Positions 44,145-54,718 are shown, counted from the stretch's first letter. The stretch: DNA of 64,000 nucleotides from Ixodes scapularis (GCF_016920785.2 NW_024609835.1:84912243-84976242), one strand, 5' to 3'. Program-made: numbers and translations. The notes: generated by a model from the sequence alone, not told the origin.

Positions 44145-45024
44145 AGGGCTCCGTGTTTTCGGAGTTTATTTTTCGTCAAAATCGGAGGGTGTATTTCGGA
44201 GTTTATTTTTTGCCGAAGATTCGGAGTTTATCGGAGTTTACATTTGTTTGATTGCCAATTCTCCGAAATTCGGAGTTTAATTTCACAGTCTTTCCTTTTG
44301 AAAATAAATATGTAAATAATAACCGGATGTAAACGTATGCCAAATAAAAAATAACACGCGCTTGTATCGATTACAATTTCTTCAGTTGAATTTGACGTTC
44401 GTGTCACTATTAATTTGTGCCACGACAAAAGTCGCACACAAGTGTGGCTTCGATAAACTTCGATAACTTAAAATCAATAAACTGCCGGAGGTAGCCGCAA
44501 GGAAGCTCGTAGTCATCCCACCAATCTATCCCGCAGCTGCGCGAGGTGGAGTGGTTAAGGATGTAACAGAGAAGTTTCAACTGCCCCTCTTTCCTATTTT
44601 ATACAATCTCTATGGTCCCTAGCTTTCACTGTTACAAAAACATAACTTCTCCTTTCTTCAAACCACAAATCGGATGGCTCCAACTGGAAACCAAAAGAGT
44701 GGCTTTTGACGTGACCCGATTGTACAATGAATGACCTGTTGCCCTGAATCAACCTCGACGAGACAAGCGGCAAGACCCCTTTTGACAACGGTCCGAGATT
44801 TGGAAGATAGTTATGGTGCCATTTTCACAGGACCATTGACTCCGTGCTAAACAAATTGTTAAAAAAAGAAAAAAAAAGTTTTTTTTTTGTTTGGGGGAGG
44901 GGGGGGGGGGGAGGAGGGGTGGCATTGGCACAAAAACATTCGGAATTTATCGGATAAATCCGAATTGACGAAATATTTACCGGTGGGTGTTTCACGGAGT
45001 TTTTCGGATTTATCCGAAAACACG
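44145..45024. mobile_element. hAT-like non-autonomous element, 880 bp
   Basis: TGTAAGT occurs immediately left (44138-44144) and right (45025-45031), as a 7-bp (possibly 8-bp, one mismatch) target duplication. The left end AGGGCTCCGTGTTTTCGG and the right end CCGAAAACACG form a TIR. TCGGAGTTTAT motifs repeat inside the left end and ATCCGAATT/TTATCCG in the right. The element includes a G-run (44895-44919). TSD size and AGGGCTC-type terminus fit hAT; no transposase is present. Confidence 0.65.
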
Positions 45025-45217
45025 TGTAAGTCGTTGGCCAATGGCACATCAACATTGTCACACTGCCCTCTGCGACCCGAAGGCGATTCACGTCTTCCGA
45101 CTCAACTGAACTAGGTATGCTCGGTAGGACTGTGAAAATCTATTTACGTGAATCTGTATTTTGACCTAGTCTTGTTTAAGCTGTTAATTTTTGTGTTGCA
45201 TAGAGACGATGAGTCTT

Positions 45218-45230
45218 TCACAAGAGGGGA
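45218..45230 (+). promoter_or_regulatory. Polypurine tract of the LTR-type element
   Basis: CACAAGAGGGGAG lies just upstream of the TG at 45235, as expected for the plus-strand primer next to a 3' LTR. Confidence 0.55.
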
Positions 45231-45234
45231 GTAA

Positions 45235-45540
45235 TGCCACGTGCAAATAGCCGAGTCAGCAGCGTGATCGACTGTCATGCCGCTGACCCCACCAGCGCAT
45301 GTCCTTCTTTCTTTTGTTTGCGTGACTGGAATGATGAGACGACTCTAAATTTTTTTTTGTTCGAGCTCAGAAACTTTTAGATACCCACACACTTACAAAA
45401 GTACCTTCGCATGGCTGCTGGAGGCAGTTGTCCTTCCGACACCATCAAAGGTCTTTGTTAATTTATGTTTCTCAGCACAAGTTTGGCGCATTACACACTG
45501 ATTTTAAGTTTAATAAATAAGTATGTTTTTATTCGTGACA
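45235..45540 (+). mobile_element. 3' LTR, 306 bp
   Basis: Begins TGCCACG and ends CGTGACA (inverted TG..CA termini). It contains an AATAAA (near 45513) and aligns with 40637-40879. The element thus spans at least 40,637-45,540. About 1 kb of its own interior remains after removing the two nested transposons, too little for pol, so it is non-autonomous. Confidence 0.7.
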
Positions 45541-45575
45541 ATATTTAGATGAATTTTGATAATTCAATCTTCTGA

Positions 45576-46695
45576 TATTTCAAACTAAAGTGTGTGGCTT
45601 CCAGGGCCCGTTTGCTCAAGCGCTAACCGCGGCTAAAGTTAGCCGCAGTACCTAGGAGAGGGATTTTGAAATCACGTGACTGGCTCGGCAGGGATGCAGG
45701 GAAACGTGGCGGTGCCCCAGTGAGTGAGCGCCGCTCGCTTTGAAACTAATATGTCGTTGTAGCTGCACTATTGGGCGCGTTAGTCAGCAATGAATGGTGC
45801 CAGAGGCTTTCGCTTTGCCTTACCTCATTTAAATCGCAAAGCATGAGCATATGACCTCGCCGCATTTTTTAGATAGTCTTTCGATTCTGGACATTCCTAA
45901 GTCTAAATGAACGCGATAAATGTTAGCATGGCAACGTCTTTGGAAAGTGGATTGCCTTGACTCAATCGGCCGGGTATTAATAGCACACAAAAGCAGACAG
46001 CGTCCCAATAGACCATAATAAACCTTTCTCTAAATTTCCCAAGCACCGAGGTGCATGCTACAAGTTCAGTTACACGCGTTGCACGTGCTGGCGTCTGAAG
46101 TAGTAACTGTTTTAAAGCAAAAAGTCTAAAACAAATTTTGTCTTGCACGTGCGTTGGTCAAATTTTTATTATGATTATTTACTTTGAATCTTTTATAAGA
46201 GGAAGGTCAGTGCGCGCGGACCGCAGAATTATACTTCCAGCGTTCTTCTCGATGCTTGGGTAATTTAGAAAAAGGTCTATAGGGATGCTGTCTGCTTTTG
46301 TGTGCAATCAATACCCGACCGATTGAGTCAAGACAATCCGCTTTCCAAAGATGTTGCCAAGCCGACAATTACCGCATTCCTTTAGGCTTAGGAATGGCCA
46401 GAGTCGAAAGACTCTAAAAAATGCGGCGAGAGCCTTGCTCATGCTTTGTGATGAAGTGAGGTAAGGCAAAGCGAAAGCCTCCTGCACCATTCGTTGCTGA
46501 CTAACGCGCCCGATATTGCAGCTAAAACGACATATTAGTTTCAAAGCGTGCGGCGCTCACTCACCGGGGCACCGCCACGCTTCCCCGCATCCCTACCGAG
46601 CCAGTCACGTGATTTGAAAATCCCTCTCTTAGGTACTGCGGCTAACTTTAGCCGCGGTTAGCACTTCGAGCAAACGGACCCTGGAGTTTGAAATA
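45576..46695. mobile_element. Fold-back element with ~440-450-bp arms
   Basis: The left arm (45601-46050) and right arm (46249-46684) are reverse complements at about 85-90%. CCAGGGCCCGTTTGCTC mirrors GAGCAAACGGACCCTGG, and GCTAACCGCGGCTAAAGTTA mirrors TAACTTTAGCCGCGGTTAGC. Symmetry extends outward to TATTTCAAACT (45576-45586) and AGTTTGAAATA (46685-46695), interrupted on the left by 14 unmatched bases. A ~200-bp spacer holds no gene. Confidence 0.9.
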
Positions 46696-47653
46696 ATGAG
46701 AGTCGACTGTAAAACACCATTTCTGCTACCCCAAGTAGCAATTTATTTTAGAGTAATTTCTGGAATCTTTTATTCAGACCGAACACTTCTTTTTCAATAA
46801 GCTTGTCGGATTTAAATTGAACTGGTTTTGAATGCTCATAACATTTAGACTATTTTTTATAGCCTAAATGTAGCAAGCGTTCAAAACAAATACAACCTAG
46901 TGCATCAGATACACAGAAAACACAATATTAGCAAATGCTACTTTTATTGAACACATTTGGAGTTTCTGTTGCATGCATACAGCGCTGTGAAGAAGTACGC
47001 CATTCTTATATGAAAATAGGCTTCCCACCAGTGAAATTTCTCAAGTTGGACAGCCTTGTTGTAAGTCAGGCACGTTAAAGAGAACCCTGCCAAAGTTTTC
47101 ATAGACACTTTTACAAAGTTGTTTCATCTGTACAATAGCGACTTCAAGGTATATGTGTAGAAACTTCCCAAAATGCAAACATTATGTGAAGAAACTGCAT
47201 TTCAAAGTTGATGTCCTCGCAACCCCCCCTATCGGTAGCTGCTCTACCGGCAACAATGAAAAGAACTACACAAAGACCGCTGAGGCCACATAACGTAAGA
47301 CATGGTGTCCAAGATTCGCCATGGACGGCATTGTTGGTAGTTGGACTTGTTTGTGCTCACTCTTTTACCCAGTCTGTCAATTGACAGCTATTTACAGTGC
47401 ATGATAGGAACTATTTGTGCTGTAGACATAAAAACATGTACATGTTGCCCCCCCCTTTGAATCTGGCAGGCGAGGCCACTCGAAAATGTTTGAGAGTAGC
47501 TGTGTAGAACTGACATGTTCTAACATTCTGATGACACAATTATACATATTAAAAGGTATGCTTAACCGAAATTCGAAGCTTGCAAAGCAACACTGGGGCG
47601 GTAGGCGGGACGCTGCAAAATTCCCAAAACATCACACATAGAGCATTATTTCT
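46696..47653. other. No recognisable gene
   Basis: AT-rich. One TTAAAGAGAACCCTGCC (47075-47091) resembles the TTAA-type MITE ends elsewhere, but no partner was found. Confidence 0.4.
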
Positions 47654-47887
47654 AATGGATGGCTGTATTTTTGGAAACACGTGGGATTCAACAAGGCCGA
47701 CGAGACATGTGATGTCGCGATTCTCATTTCCTCTCCTCTAGGCTTCATCCCCTTAAGCAGGTGAATTGAAGCGGGAATGAGAGAAGCGAGGCCGCTTCCC
47801 CTCATTCTAAAGTGTCCCAGGAGAAGTATGACGTCACATTTTTTGTTTGATTGTGCCCTTTCCTCTCCAAGAATACGGCCATCCATT
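47654..47887. mobile_element. MITE with 21-bp terminal inverted repeats, 234 bp
   Basis: AATGGATGGCTGTATTTTTG (from 47654) mirrors CAAGAATACGGCCATCCATT (to 47887), with two mismatches in 21. Non-coding; no clear target duplication. Confidence 0.75.
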
Positions 47888-49358
47888 TGAGATATTAATG
47901 TACGAGTGATGTTTCGGAGTTTGTAGAGCTCCCATTGAAAGCTTCCGCGGCCTTATTTTATGAAATCCAAATTTTGGTCCAGCATCCTTTTAAACAAGAT
48001 TTTTCAAATATTAGCATAATGAACATACAATTGGACAACTTGCTAACTTACAACAGTGTCCTCCCGATGATGCCGTACAAAGGTTCTGTCACACGCACCA
48101 ACCGAGGGGATTGCTGCAAGTCCATCCACCCTCAACTTTTAGTCACCTTTGAGCCTGAAGAACTGCTGTATGAGGCCCATCCAGCCACTGAGCATACAAA
48201 GAGAAACACGGGAAATAACACTCTGTGACGAGCAAAGTCTCTGGGCGGAAAGCCCTCCATGACAAATGAGCACTGTTGGGTTACGGCAACGGCGTAATAC
48301 ACAGGTTCTGCTTCTTCGATGCCTTCACCACTGCGGTGGGTGGTCGTAGCTAGTCGTAGCAGATAGTGTCACGTTTGTTGCTCAAACCAAAACACCAAAG
48401 CCGCATAGTATTCTTGTTGCCGAAGTTCATAAGCCTTCGTTCCCGGTCTACACACACTACACCAAGCCAGCCACGAGCAAAGCTAGCTAACCTAGTTTCT
48501 GCTTCGGCGACAAGCCGCCAGGGCGGTGACACCGCCGCTGAAACTTCTGCCTCGGCTCTTCAAACCGGGGCCCCTCAGTGCACAAGCATGACACTTGCTA
48601 GGCTGCTCTGCCTGTACCAAGTGACACGTGCCCGCATGTTCCCTCTCATAATTCTTCTGACTATACGTGCCCCGTATTGTACACGGTCATACTGTGCACA
48701 CGGCGAAAGTTCCCTTTTGAAAGTGCTCCACGGTCGGCCTACAATGCTGCAAACACATAGCACATGACCACTGTAGGTGACGACACTTGGGATACTTGCC
48801 ATCCCTCGTTGTGGCGCAAAGTCGCTTTCTCAGTCGTCCTCACAAGGGGCAAGGAAAGGCAGGCACTGCATAAAAAATCAATACATATTATAACACTGGC
48901 TGTGGCAAACTAGTTTCAAAGATGATACAGTCACGTCTTCTTAATATGAACACCTCCATACTATAAAATTTTTTTCTTTCTATAATGTAAGGTGTTTATA
49001 TGAGAAAATTAAATTTAAAACAAAGATTGGATAACAAGCATAACCAAACAAACAGTTTATTCAGCTAAAAGATAATGAGATGTGAGTTTACTCTATCGCT
49101 TTAGAGCTGTTTAACATGTAGCACTACTGTTGTTTACAAGAACAGATACCTAGGCTGTAAAGTGATGATCGGTTGAATAGCAAAAGATGTTGCACTGTGT
49201 GCACAAGCCGGATGTAATTGACACTTAGCTGCCGGCAGTTAGGATCCGATAATCTTATGATCGCAGACGGGAATTACATCTGGTGCCTACGGCTGGAATA
49301 ATGTCTTGCTTCGTAATAGAAAAAGCACAAAAAAAAACACAGGATGGAGAAACCGGGT
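47888..49358. other. No recognisable gene
   Basis: Frames at 47935-48228 and 48366-48767 have no motif and overlap antisense frames. AT-rich toward the right. Confidence 0.4.
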
Positions 49359-50717
49359 GTCACAAATTCAGGCTTCTCTTTATTTTTTTTTAAATACTTT
49401 TATGATCTTTTTTTTTTTTTTGGACCACTCTAAGTGTCGGTACGGTCAGCTGCCACTTTTAATCTCAGTTCGTCACGTCGTAGTTCCTTTCTAAGTCCCT
49501 AACAGGTTTGCTCGTTTGCGGGATGGGTTTTTGTTGACGGGCGATGCGGATCATCCCGGCGCATAGTTTGTGGCTTTGACATCACGGACGGACGGGTGCG
49601 TATGCTGGCTCGCATATGGTGCCGATTTGACATGCGGGGGTGCCGCTGGGATACAAAGATGTTTAAGCTGGCTAGCGTGCTTTTTGAAGGCAGCGGCTTT
49701 GCCCAGTCTGTCACCTGTCGTGGTTGTCGTGTTCTACGTATCGGCGATAATTGATGTTTTTGGACTCATACGGGGGAATGGATGGGCACGTATGTTTGGT
49801 TGTTGGAAAAATGTAATAGGTTTTGCCATTTGGGTCGATGCCGGGCAGCTTTGTTTTTCTGGGAAGTTGACTGACTTGAAAGGCGGGGAAACGGGAGGTT
49901 GGTCGGTAGACGAGCCTATAAAAGGGGGTTCGGGAACAAAGGAGGTAGTCGAACCCCGGAACTGGCCGGGTCGCTGCTCGACGCGGTTACTCCCTGCGGA
50001 TGAGTCTTGGAATGTGTAATTTTTGGCTTTTGCCCTGTCTGACGGGCAAGTGTTCGAATTTGTTGTGCTGAAGCTCGCGTGGCTGTGTGGTGCGCGGTGT
50101 CGACCTCATCAAGCTTCTAACCGGACCGCCGGACTCCGAGACGTCGTTCTTCGGCCGACAACTCCAGACTACGGACTACTCTGGACTCAGCACCTACCGG
50201 AAAGCTAAGCCTGGTTTTCTACGACTTGTCTACTTCATCCTCTGGCTCTGAAGTATGAACTGTTCAACATAGGGAAGATTTTTACGCAGTGCTACTTTCT
50301 GTCACGACTGTTTTGGGGGATTATCCCATGTGTGTAACGGCAACGTTCGAGTTCCATCTCGGTTTGCTCTCGTTGTTAGCGTCGGGTTTTCGTCACTGTT
50401 TTGTTGGCTTATTCCGGTTTTATGAGCGTCGAGTCTTTTTAGTATTAGTTTCTGGCTCGCGGGGCTCCATAGCTTTGAGCTGGAGCATGGTTTGTGTTGA
50501 GTGCTCTATTGCCGTGTACAGCTTAGTTGTTCACTTTATTAAATCTAATCTTTTGTTCGCTTATCATCCCTGTGTCATCGTCTTTCTCTACTGATTATAC
50601 ACCAGGCGCTAGTCACTGGTCGAACTTAGCTCTTTTGTTCTTTTCTTGTAATTTCTCGTTTATCCTCAGAGTGGATCATTGAATTATTTTTATTAATTTG
50701 AACCCCACTCCGTGACA
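49359..50717 (+). mobile_element. Candidate solo LTR, ~1.36 kb
   Basis: Begins TGTCAC (49359) and ends GTGACA (to 50717), an inverted TG..CA pair. It contains a strong core promoter (TATAAAAG at 49917-49924) followed by GC-rich sequence, then T-rich sequence with ATTAAA (about 50539) before the end. The order (U3, TATA, R, poly(A) signal, U5) fits an LTR. No second copy, primer-binding site or flanking identical duplication was found, so this is provisional. Confidence 0.45.
49917..49924 (+). promoter_or_regulatory. TATA box
   Basis: TATAAAAG in a GC-rich setting (GAGCC before, GGGGTTCGGG after), the clearest core promoter motif in the window. It presumably belongs to the candidate LTR. Confidence 0.5.
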
Positions 50718-51595
50718 CCGAAACAAATGGGGAAGCACCACAAAGTATTAAACTCGTTGAACATTAAATGTTCTTGAATTACACCTCACCCATGCTTGCT
50801 ACGTGATGAAGCCCAAAGCTTAGTTCAATGCCAATCAATATTAAATGTCTTTAGATGGGCACCTGCTGCCCGATCATGGCCTTTATTGCAAAGCACTGTT
50901 CACACATTTGCGAGTCCCGCAGTGCCTTGTGGAATGGTGGGCGATATTTGCCGTTCCGCAAGGCACTGCAAGACAGATCAGGCTCAACTTTTGAATGTCG
51001 ACGTGCTTACGGAATGCTGCAGCAAACCAATCATTCGCCGAGGGAAAAAGAAAGGAAGCTGCATGCCTCCGTGTGCTCATTGCCAGTGTTTTCTGCTCTG
51101 CTATGTACCCTGCTTGTGTGCTGTGATTTGCAAGCCAGCGCGGGATATATTTCCTTGATTTGTTTGTGTGTTCAGCTGTGCGAGGTTGTGATTGAAAGAA
51201 CCAAGAAGTATAGACCGCCATTCTTTTCATCAAGCTAAGGCTTCGCTCATCCGAACTGGGGACGATGACTGCTGTTGTTTACACGATTTTCGACAGCTAT
51301 GTGGAGTGGCTTTGTGTTCAAAATTGCAATCCCAAGTGAAAGAAGTTACCGCAGACTATACTGTTAAAGGTTGCTGTTTATAAATTTCAACTGGCAGGCT
51401 CTGGCTACAACCACCTTAATATTCATTCAACATTGTTTGCATTTCTACTTACCCGTGATCGCTTCATTTGCCAAACACGTTAATGGCCGGTCACCTTACC
51501 GATGAAACTAATGTGCTAGTGTCTCCGGCGAAGAATTCCCTCAGGGCTACATGCAATGCACAACACAGTTTGTAGCCCGTTGTGTCTGAAAGCTT
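50718..51595. other. Mostly unrecognised; contains a 16-bp-arm hairpin
   Basis: GCAGTGCCTTGTGGAA (50919-50934) and TTCCGCAAGGCACTGC (50954-50969) pair with one G-U/mismatch around a 19-nt loop. Overlapping frames at 50796-51238 have no motif. Confidence 0.45.
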
Positions 51596-52162
51596 TCACA
51601 ATGGGGAAACGTTGTTGCTGTCACAAACGCAGTCAAAGAATGCGATAGGATTGAGGGACAACAGGGGGATTGTCCAAGTTGACTGACTGACTGCATGAGC
51701 ATATGTTTCTATCGCCACCGTGTTTCCTCCACGCAGGCGACGGAGAAAACGATATAGAGACTCCTCGCGCTTGCCAATTTTGTCTACAACGTCGAAATAC
51801 GAGACACCCAGCAGCGAAGTGTCGATATTGCCGGAGAGAGCGGCGGGACAACGATCAGCGCAAGATCGCGGCTTCGCCACTCTTATGCGACGGTGTCTTC
51901 GGTTTCCGCTCTCTGCAGCTTCCACCGGGACGCTAGCCGTGCCTAATTGTGCTACCTTTGAGCACCACAGTTCATAGGGTTCACAGCGCCCGAGCGAAAG
52001 CTCGCGCAAAAGAACCGGCGAGCAGTCGAGTTGTTTCCAATCGACGGGGTGGCTGCCGGTTGTGTGAATCGGGCTTAACGCCTGAGCCGGCTTGCTCAAA
52101 GCAAATCTAACGTTCTTGAACGGCACGTAATAAAAATCTGAGACGTGCTGCATTCTATACAA
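51596..52162 (-). CDS. Hypothetical 188-residue frame inside family A copy 3
   Basis: The longest open frame in this neighbourhood, on the minus strand, starting ATG and ending at a stop. Reading inward from the minus-strand left end of the family A copy (TIR near 52430), it lies where a transposon gene could be. The sequence (for example KPAQALSPIHTTGSHPVDWK and LSGNIDTSLLGVSYFDVVDK) shows no domain I recognise. No copy of it is evident in family A copies 1 or 2. It may be chance or a diverged transposon protein. Confidence 0.25.
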   Translation of the reverse strand: MYRMQHVSDFYYVPFKNVRFALSKPAQALSPIHTTGSHPVDWKQLDCSPVLLRELSLGRCEPYELWCSKVAQLGTASVPVEAAESGNRRHRRIRVAKPRSCADRCPAALSGNIDTSLLGVSYFDVVDKIGKREESLYRFLRRLRGGNTVAIETYAHAVSQSTWTIPLLSLNPIAFFDCVCDSNNVSPL

Positions 52163-52199
52163 ACTTGATAAAAAAAAAAATCAAACACTCACCTTCGAC

Positions 52200-52445
52200 T
52201 GCTACGTCCGCCGTACCGCTTCGAGGCAGAAGCAACATGGCGCTCGACGTTTTGGGGTGTTGGGCTGGGGTGTTTTCAGTGTTGCTTACACGCCTAGTCG
52301 TGTAAACCGAAATCGAAACACCAATTTTTACTACCCCAAGTAATTTTTTGACGATTTATCACTAGCAGAGCGTGTAAAAATATGCTAGCGAGTGAAAATG
52401 GGGTGTAAACGGGCGAAATATTACATTTTCGCTAACAGTGTGCGT
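52200..52445 (-). mobile_element. Family A transposon, copy 3 (one end, inverted)
   Basis: Read on the minus strand it starts CACACTGTTAGCGAAAATG (TIR as at 5898), then has repeated GTGTAAA/TTTACAC motifs and reaches a GCCATGTTGCTTC segment where copies 1 and 2 have ATGGCGGCC. The far end was not located. Confidence 0.6.
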
Positions 52446-53018
52446 GCCAGAAATTTCTGGCTGATAGGGGTCGCTCGATTCGCAAAATGGCGGCGGCCAG
52501 AGCGCTCTTTTTGCAAAGGTCTATACGACCACAGCGCCGCCGCGTACATCCGGGACCTTTCTACGCTCCCCGTTCGTCGTAGCCTCATCCCACTAGCCTT
52601 TTCTAGTAGGCGCCGTTTTTTTCCGCCGCTTAGTGGCGGGTATGTCGACGGGTCATTTCTCGTTTCCGTACTTTCTAAACTGCATTTGTTTCTTTTCTGA
52701 TCTAAAATAGTGAACAAAAAGTACTTTCATACATAATTGAAACGGTTCGCGACACTTTTATTTTGTATCTCGACTAAAAAAAAGCTCTTAGCGGCTTTGA
52801 CCAGTGGCAAGCCCAGGACCAAAGACGTCACATTTTGCGCGCTTTCGGTACCTTGGGTCGCCCTCGTCGGTGGAGGAGGTTTCCGCGTCGTCCGGTTAAA
52901 ATATGACGCACAGATATTTAGTTACTCTCTCCGTGCCCGCTGGCTTGCCCGAACCCCAAGAGACGTGGAAACCGCAAAAAAAGGTAGATGCTTAAATATG
53001 ATTGCAGGGCCCCTTTAA
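52446..53018. mobile_element. TTAA-type MITE fragment ending TTGCAGGGCCCCTTTAA
   Basis: The right end (53002-53018) is the reverse complement of the terminus at 33309-33325. The left partner is missing. A C17 run follows at 53031-53047. Confidence 0.5.
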
Positions 53019-53137
53019 GTAAAGCTACCGCCCCCCCCCCCCCCCCCTTTTCGTACAAAGTACTCACATAGCGAAGTGCATACGCATTAATTTATCACTG
53101 ATTCATGTATCATTGGTTTTCTTCTTTTTATGGTACG

Positions 53138-53219
53138 TGTTGAGAAAAAAAAAGAGGAAGGCGAGGCTTCATAAATGAAATCATTTATAAAGCTTCGTCT
53201 TCCTCTTTTTTCTCAATAC
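53138..53219. repeat. Hairpin with ~38-bp arms
   Basis: GTTGAGAAAAAAAAAGAGGA and AGGCGAGGCTTCATAAATGA (53138-53178) are mirrored by TCATTTATAAAGCTTCGTCT and TCCTCTTTTTTCTCAATAC (53181-53219), with two or three mismatches. Confidence 0.85.
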
Positions 53220-53534
53220 ATCAGTTGGAAGTCAGCGTCCTGTCTTCTCTTCCTCACTGTTTGTGCGCTGTTTTTAATATGATGTGATCTTACCAACTAG
53301 CTCAACTCTCCACTTTACTAGATACTCCTCTGCGCGCGGGAGAGTTCGGTACACGGGCCAACCTCTTATCCTTCTGATACGGACGTGCGGGTCACAGGAA
53401 AGTTCGGTACAGGTGTCGGTGACCTCCCCTCATCACGCGCATGCGCGGGTGGTGTTAGAAGGCGCTCACTGAGTATGCTGCATCTCTTCACGGAGCCTTG
53501 CAAGAGAAAAGTTAGAGGACACCTAAGCACTTCT

Positions 53535-53933
53535 TATGAGTTGTGAAGGCGAAAGTATGTCGCCTGTGGCGTATTGCTTCCGCCGCGCGTTGTCGAATGG
53601 CCTCGTCCTCTTGCCGCCTGAGACGCTTTGAATCGCGATCTGTTTTCGCCTCCACCTTTCGAAAAGTTTTGTTCTGTCTTCTAGCGCGTTCAGCCGCTGC
53701 TCGTTCCGCCTGCCATATATTCAGAGACTTGATAACGATGGTGGATTTCGCTGCCTGCCTCCTCGCTTTACTGCTGCGCTTTTCCGCTCCTTCACCTCGT
53801 CTGCGGTGTAGCTGCGTGGACGGGCAGGTTTCGCTACTGCCGAGGTTGCGGCAGCCGACAATGTTGATGTTTGAGGCGCCGCCATGTTTGTCGCCATCAA
53901 GAAGAGCAGAAGCGGCCGAGCGCGCGCCTCCAT
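53535..53933 (-). pseudogene. Basic Arg/Glu/Ala-rich protein fragment, frameshifted
   Basis: On the minus strand two frames join near 53770. The first opens at 53933; from an internal Met it reads MATNMAAPQTSTLSAAATSA, then RSYTADEVKERKSAAVKR. The second continues QAERAAAERARRQNKTFRKV, then EAKTDRDSKRLRRQEDEAIR and QRAAEAIRHRR (to about 53535). The R-R-Q-E-D / A-E-A-x-R pattern repeats about every 15 residues and suggests a long charged helix. I believe similar Arg/Glu repeat proteins are encoded by repeats in tick genomes, but this is from memory. The function is unknown. Confidence 0.45.
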
Positions 53934-53944
53934 GTTCCTTTTAC

Positions 53945-54312
53945 CAGCGCGTAGAGTTCCTGTATATAGCTACCTACGGTAGCAGAGTTGCGCATTCAGC
54001 CTCGGCGGGTGGCCGTAGCGCCGGCTTTCCTGCACGCCCTGGATGCTTTTCTCCTCACGTGACTAAATTTGGCGAATAGCGGCGCCGCGCGCGCCGCCGC
54101 CCATGGAAATTAGGAGAGGAGGAGAAGGAGGGCGAAAGCAGGGGAACATACGCCGGGGCGCTAGCAACGTCGGCGGAGCGACCGTAAAGGTGGCTTTCTT
54201 GCACGGCGCCGGATGCGGATCTCGGCGAATAGCGGCGTGTCGGCGCTGGGAAAACAAATGCGCAACTCTGCTCCCCCTTCGGGGGAGCATTTCGAGGAAC
54301 TCTACCGGCGCG
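53945..54312. mobile_element. MITE with ~50-bp imperfect inverted repeats, CpG-rich
   Basis: GCGTAGAGTTCCTGTATA and GTAGCAGAGTTGCGCATT (53950-53999) are mirrored by GCGCAACTCTGCTCCCC and GAGGAACTCTACCGGCGC (54260-54311). The interior contains GGCGAATAGCGGCG twice in direct orientation (54071 and 54222). An inner hairpin CTCCCCCTTCGGGGGAG lies at 54270-54286. Confidence 0.65.
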
Positions 54313-54718
54313 GGGCCCGCAGCGCCATGGGGTTGCGTTCCTTGGAACTATGACGCGCGCCAGCCAATGGGAGCCTATCCATCAAATCGCTGCTTTACTG
54401 GGACAGGGGAATTTGGGTCTCGATGGCGCGGCTTCAAAATCTGATAATGCCGGTTCGCTCCAAGGGACAGTTAATGCTTTCGCATTAAAATAATTCACTG
54501 AAAATGGGAGATAGCTGCGGCGAACCGGCTGAAGACCATAGTTGTAAGCCCGAGACTGGAGATACGGACAAGGGACAAACAGAACGACACGATTACGGCT
54601 GTAGAATTCGTCGCATTTTATTCACTGGAATATAGCTCGCGTGAAAGACAGGCAATGCTATCGTATTTCATCATAGCCTGCGGCGAAGCACCGCAGAAAC
54701 ATAACCCCGTTTCTTTCC

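Noticed and set aside
49306..50717. Host gene promoter with TATA box and first exon
   Set aside because: TG..CA inverted termini and the U3-R-U5-like order fit an LTR better, and no downstream coding exon is recognisable.
50919..50969. microRNA precursor
   Set aside because: Only 16 paired bases with a 19-nt loop and no extended stem; too short to support a miRNA call.
33309..53018. Single 20-kb element bounded by TTAAAGGGGCCCTGCAA termini
   Set aside because: No replication, capsid or transposase genes lie between, and the interval contains unrelated complete insertions; two truncated copies are simpler.
53543..54079. 178-codon + frame in CpG-rich DNA
   Set aside because: It is antisense to the Arg/Glu-rich minus-strand frame, whose repeat pattern is more protein-like.
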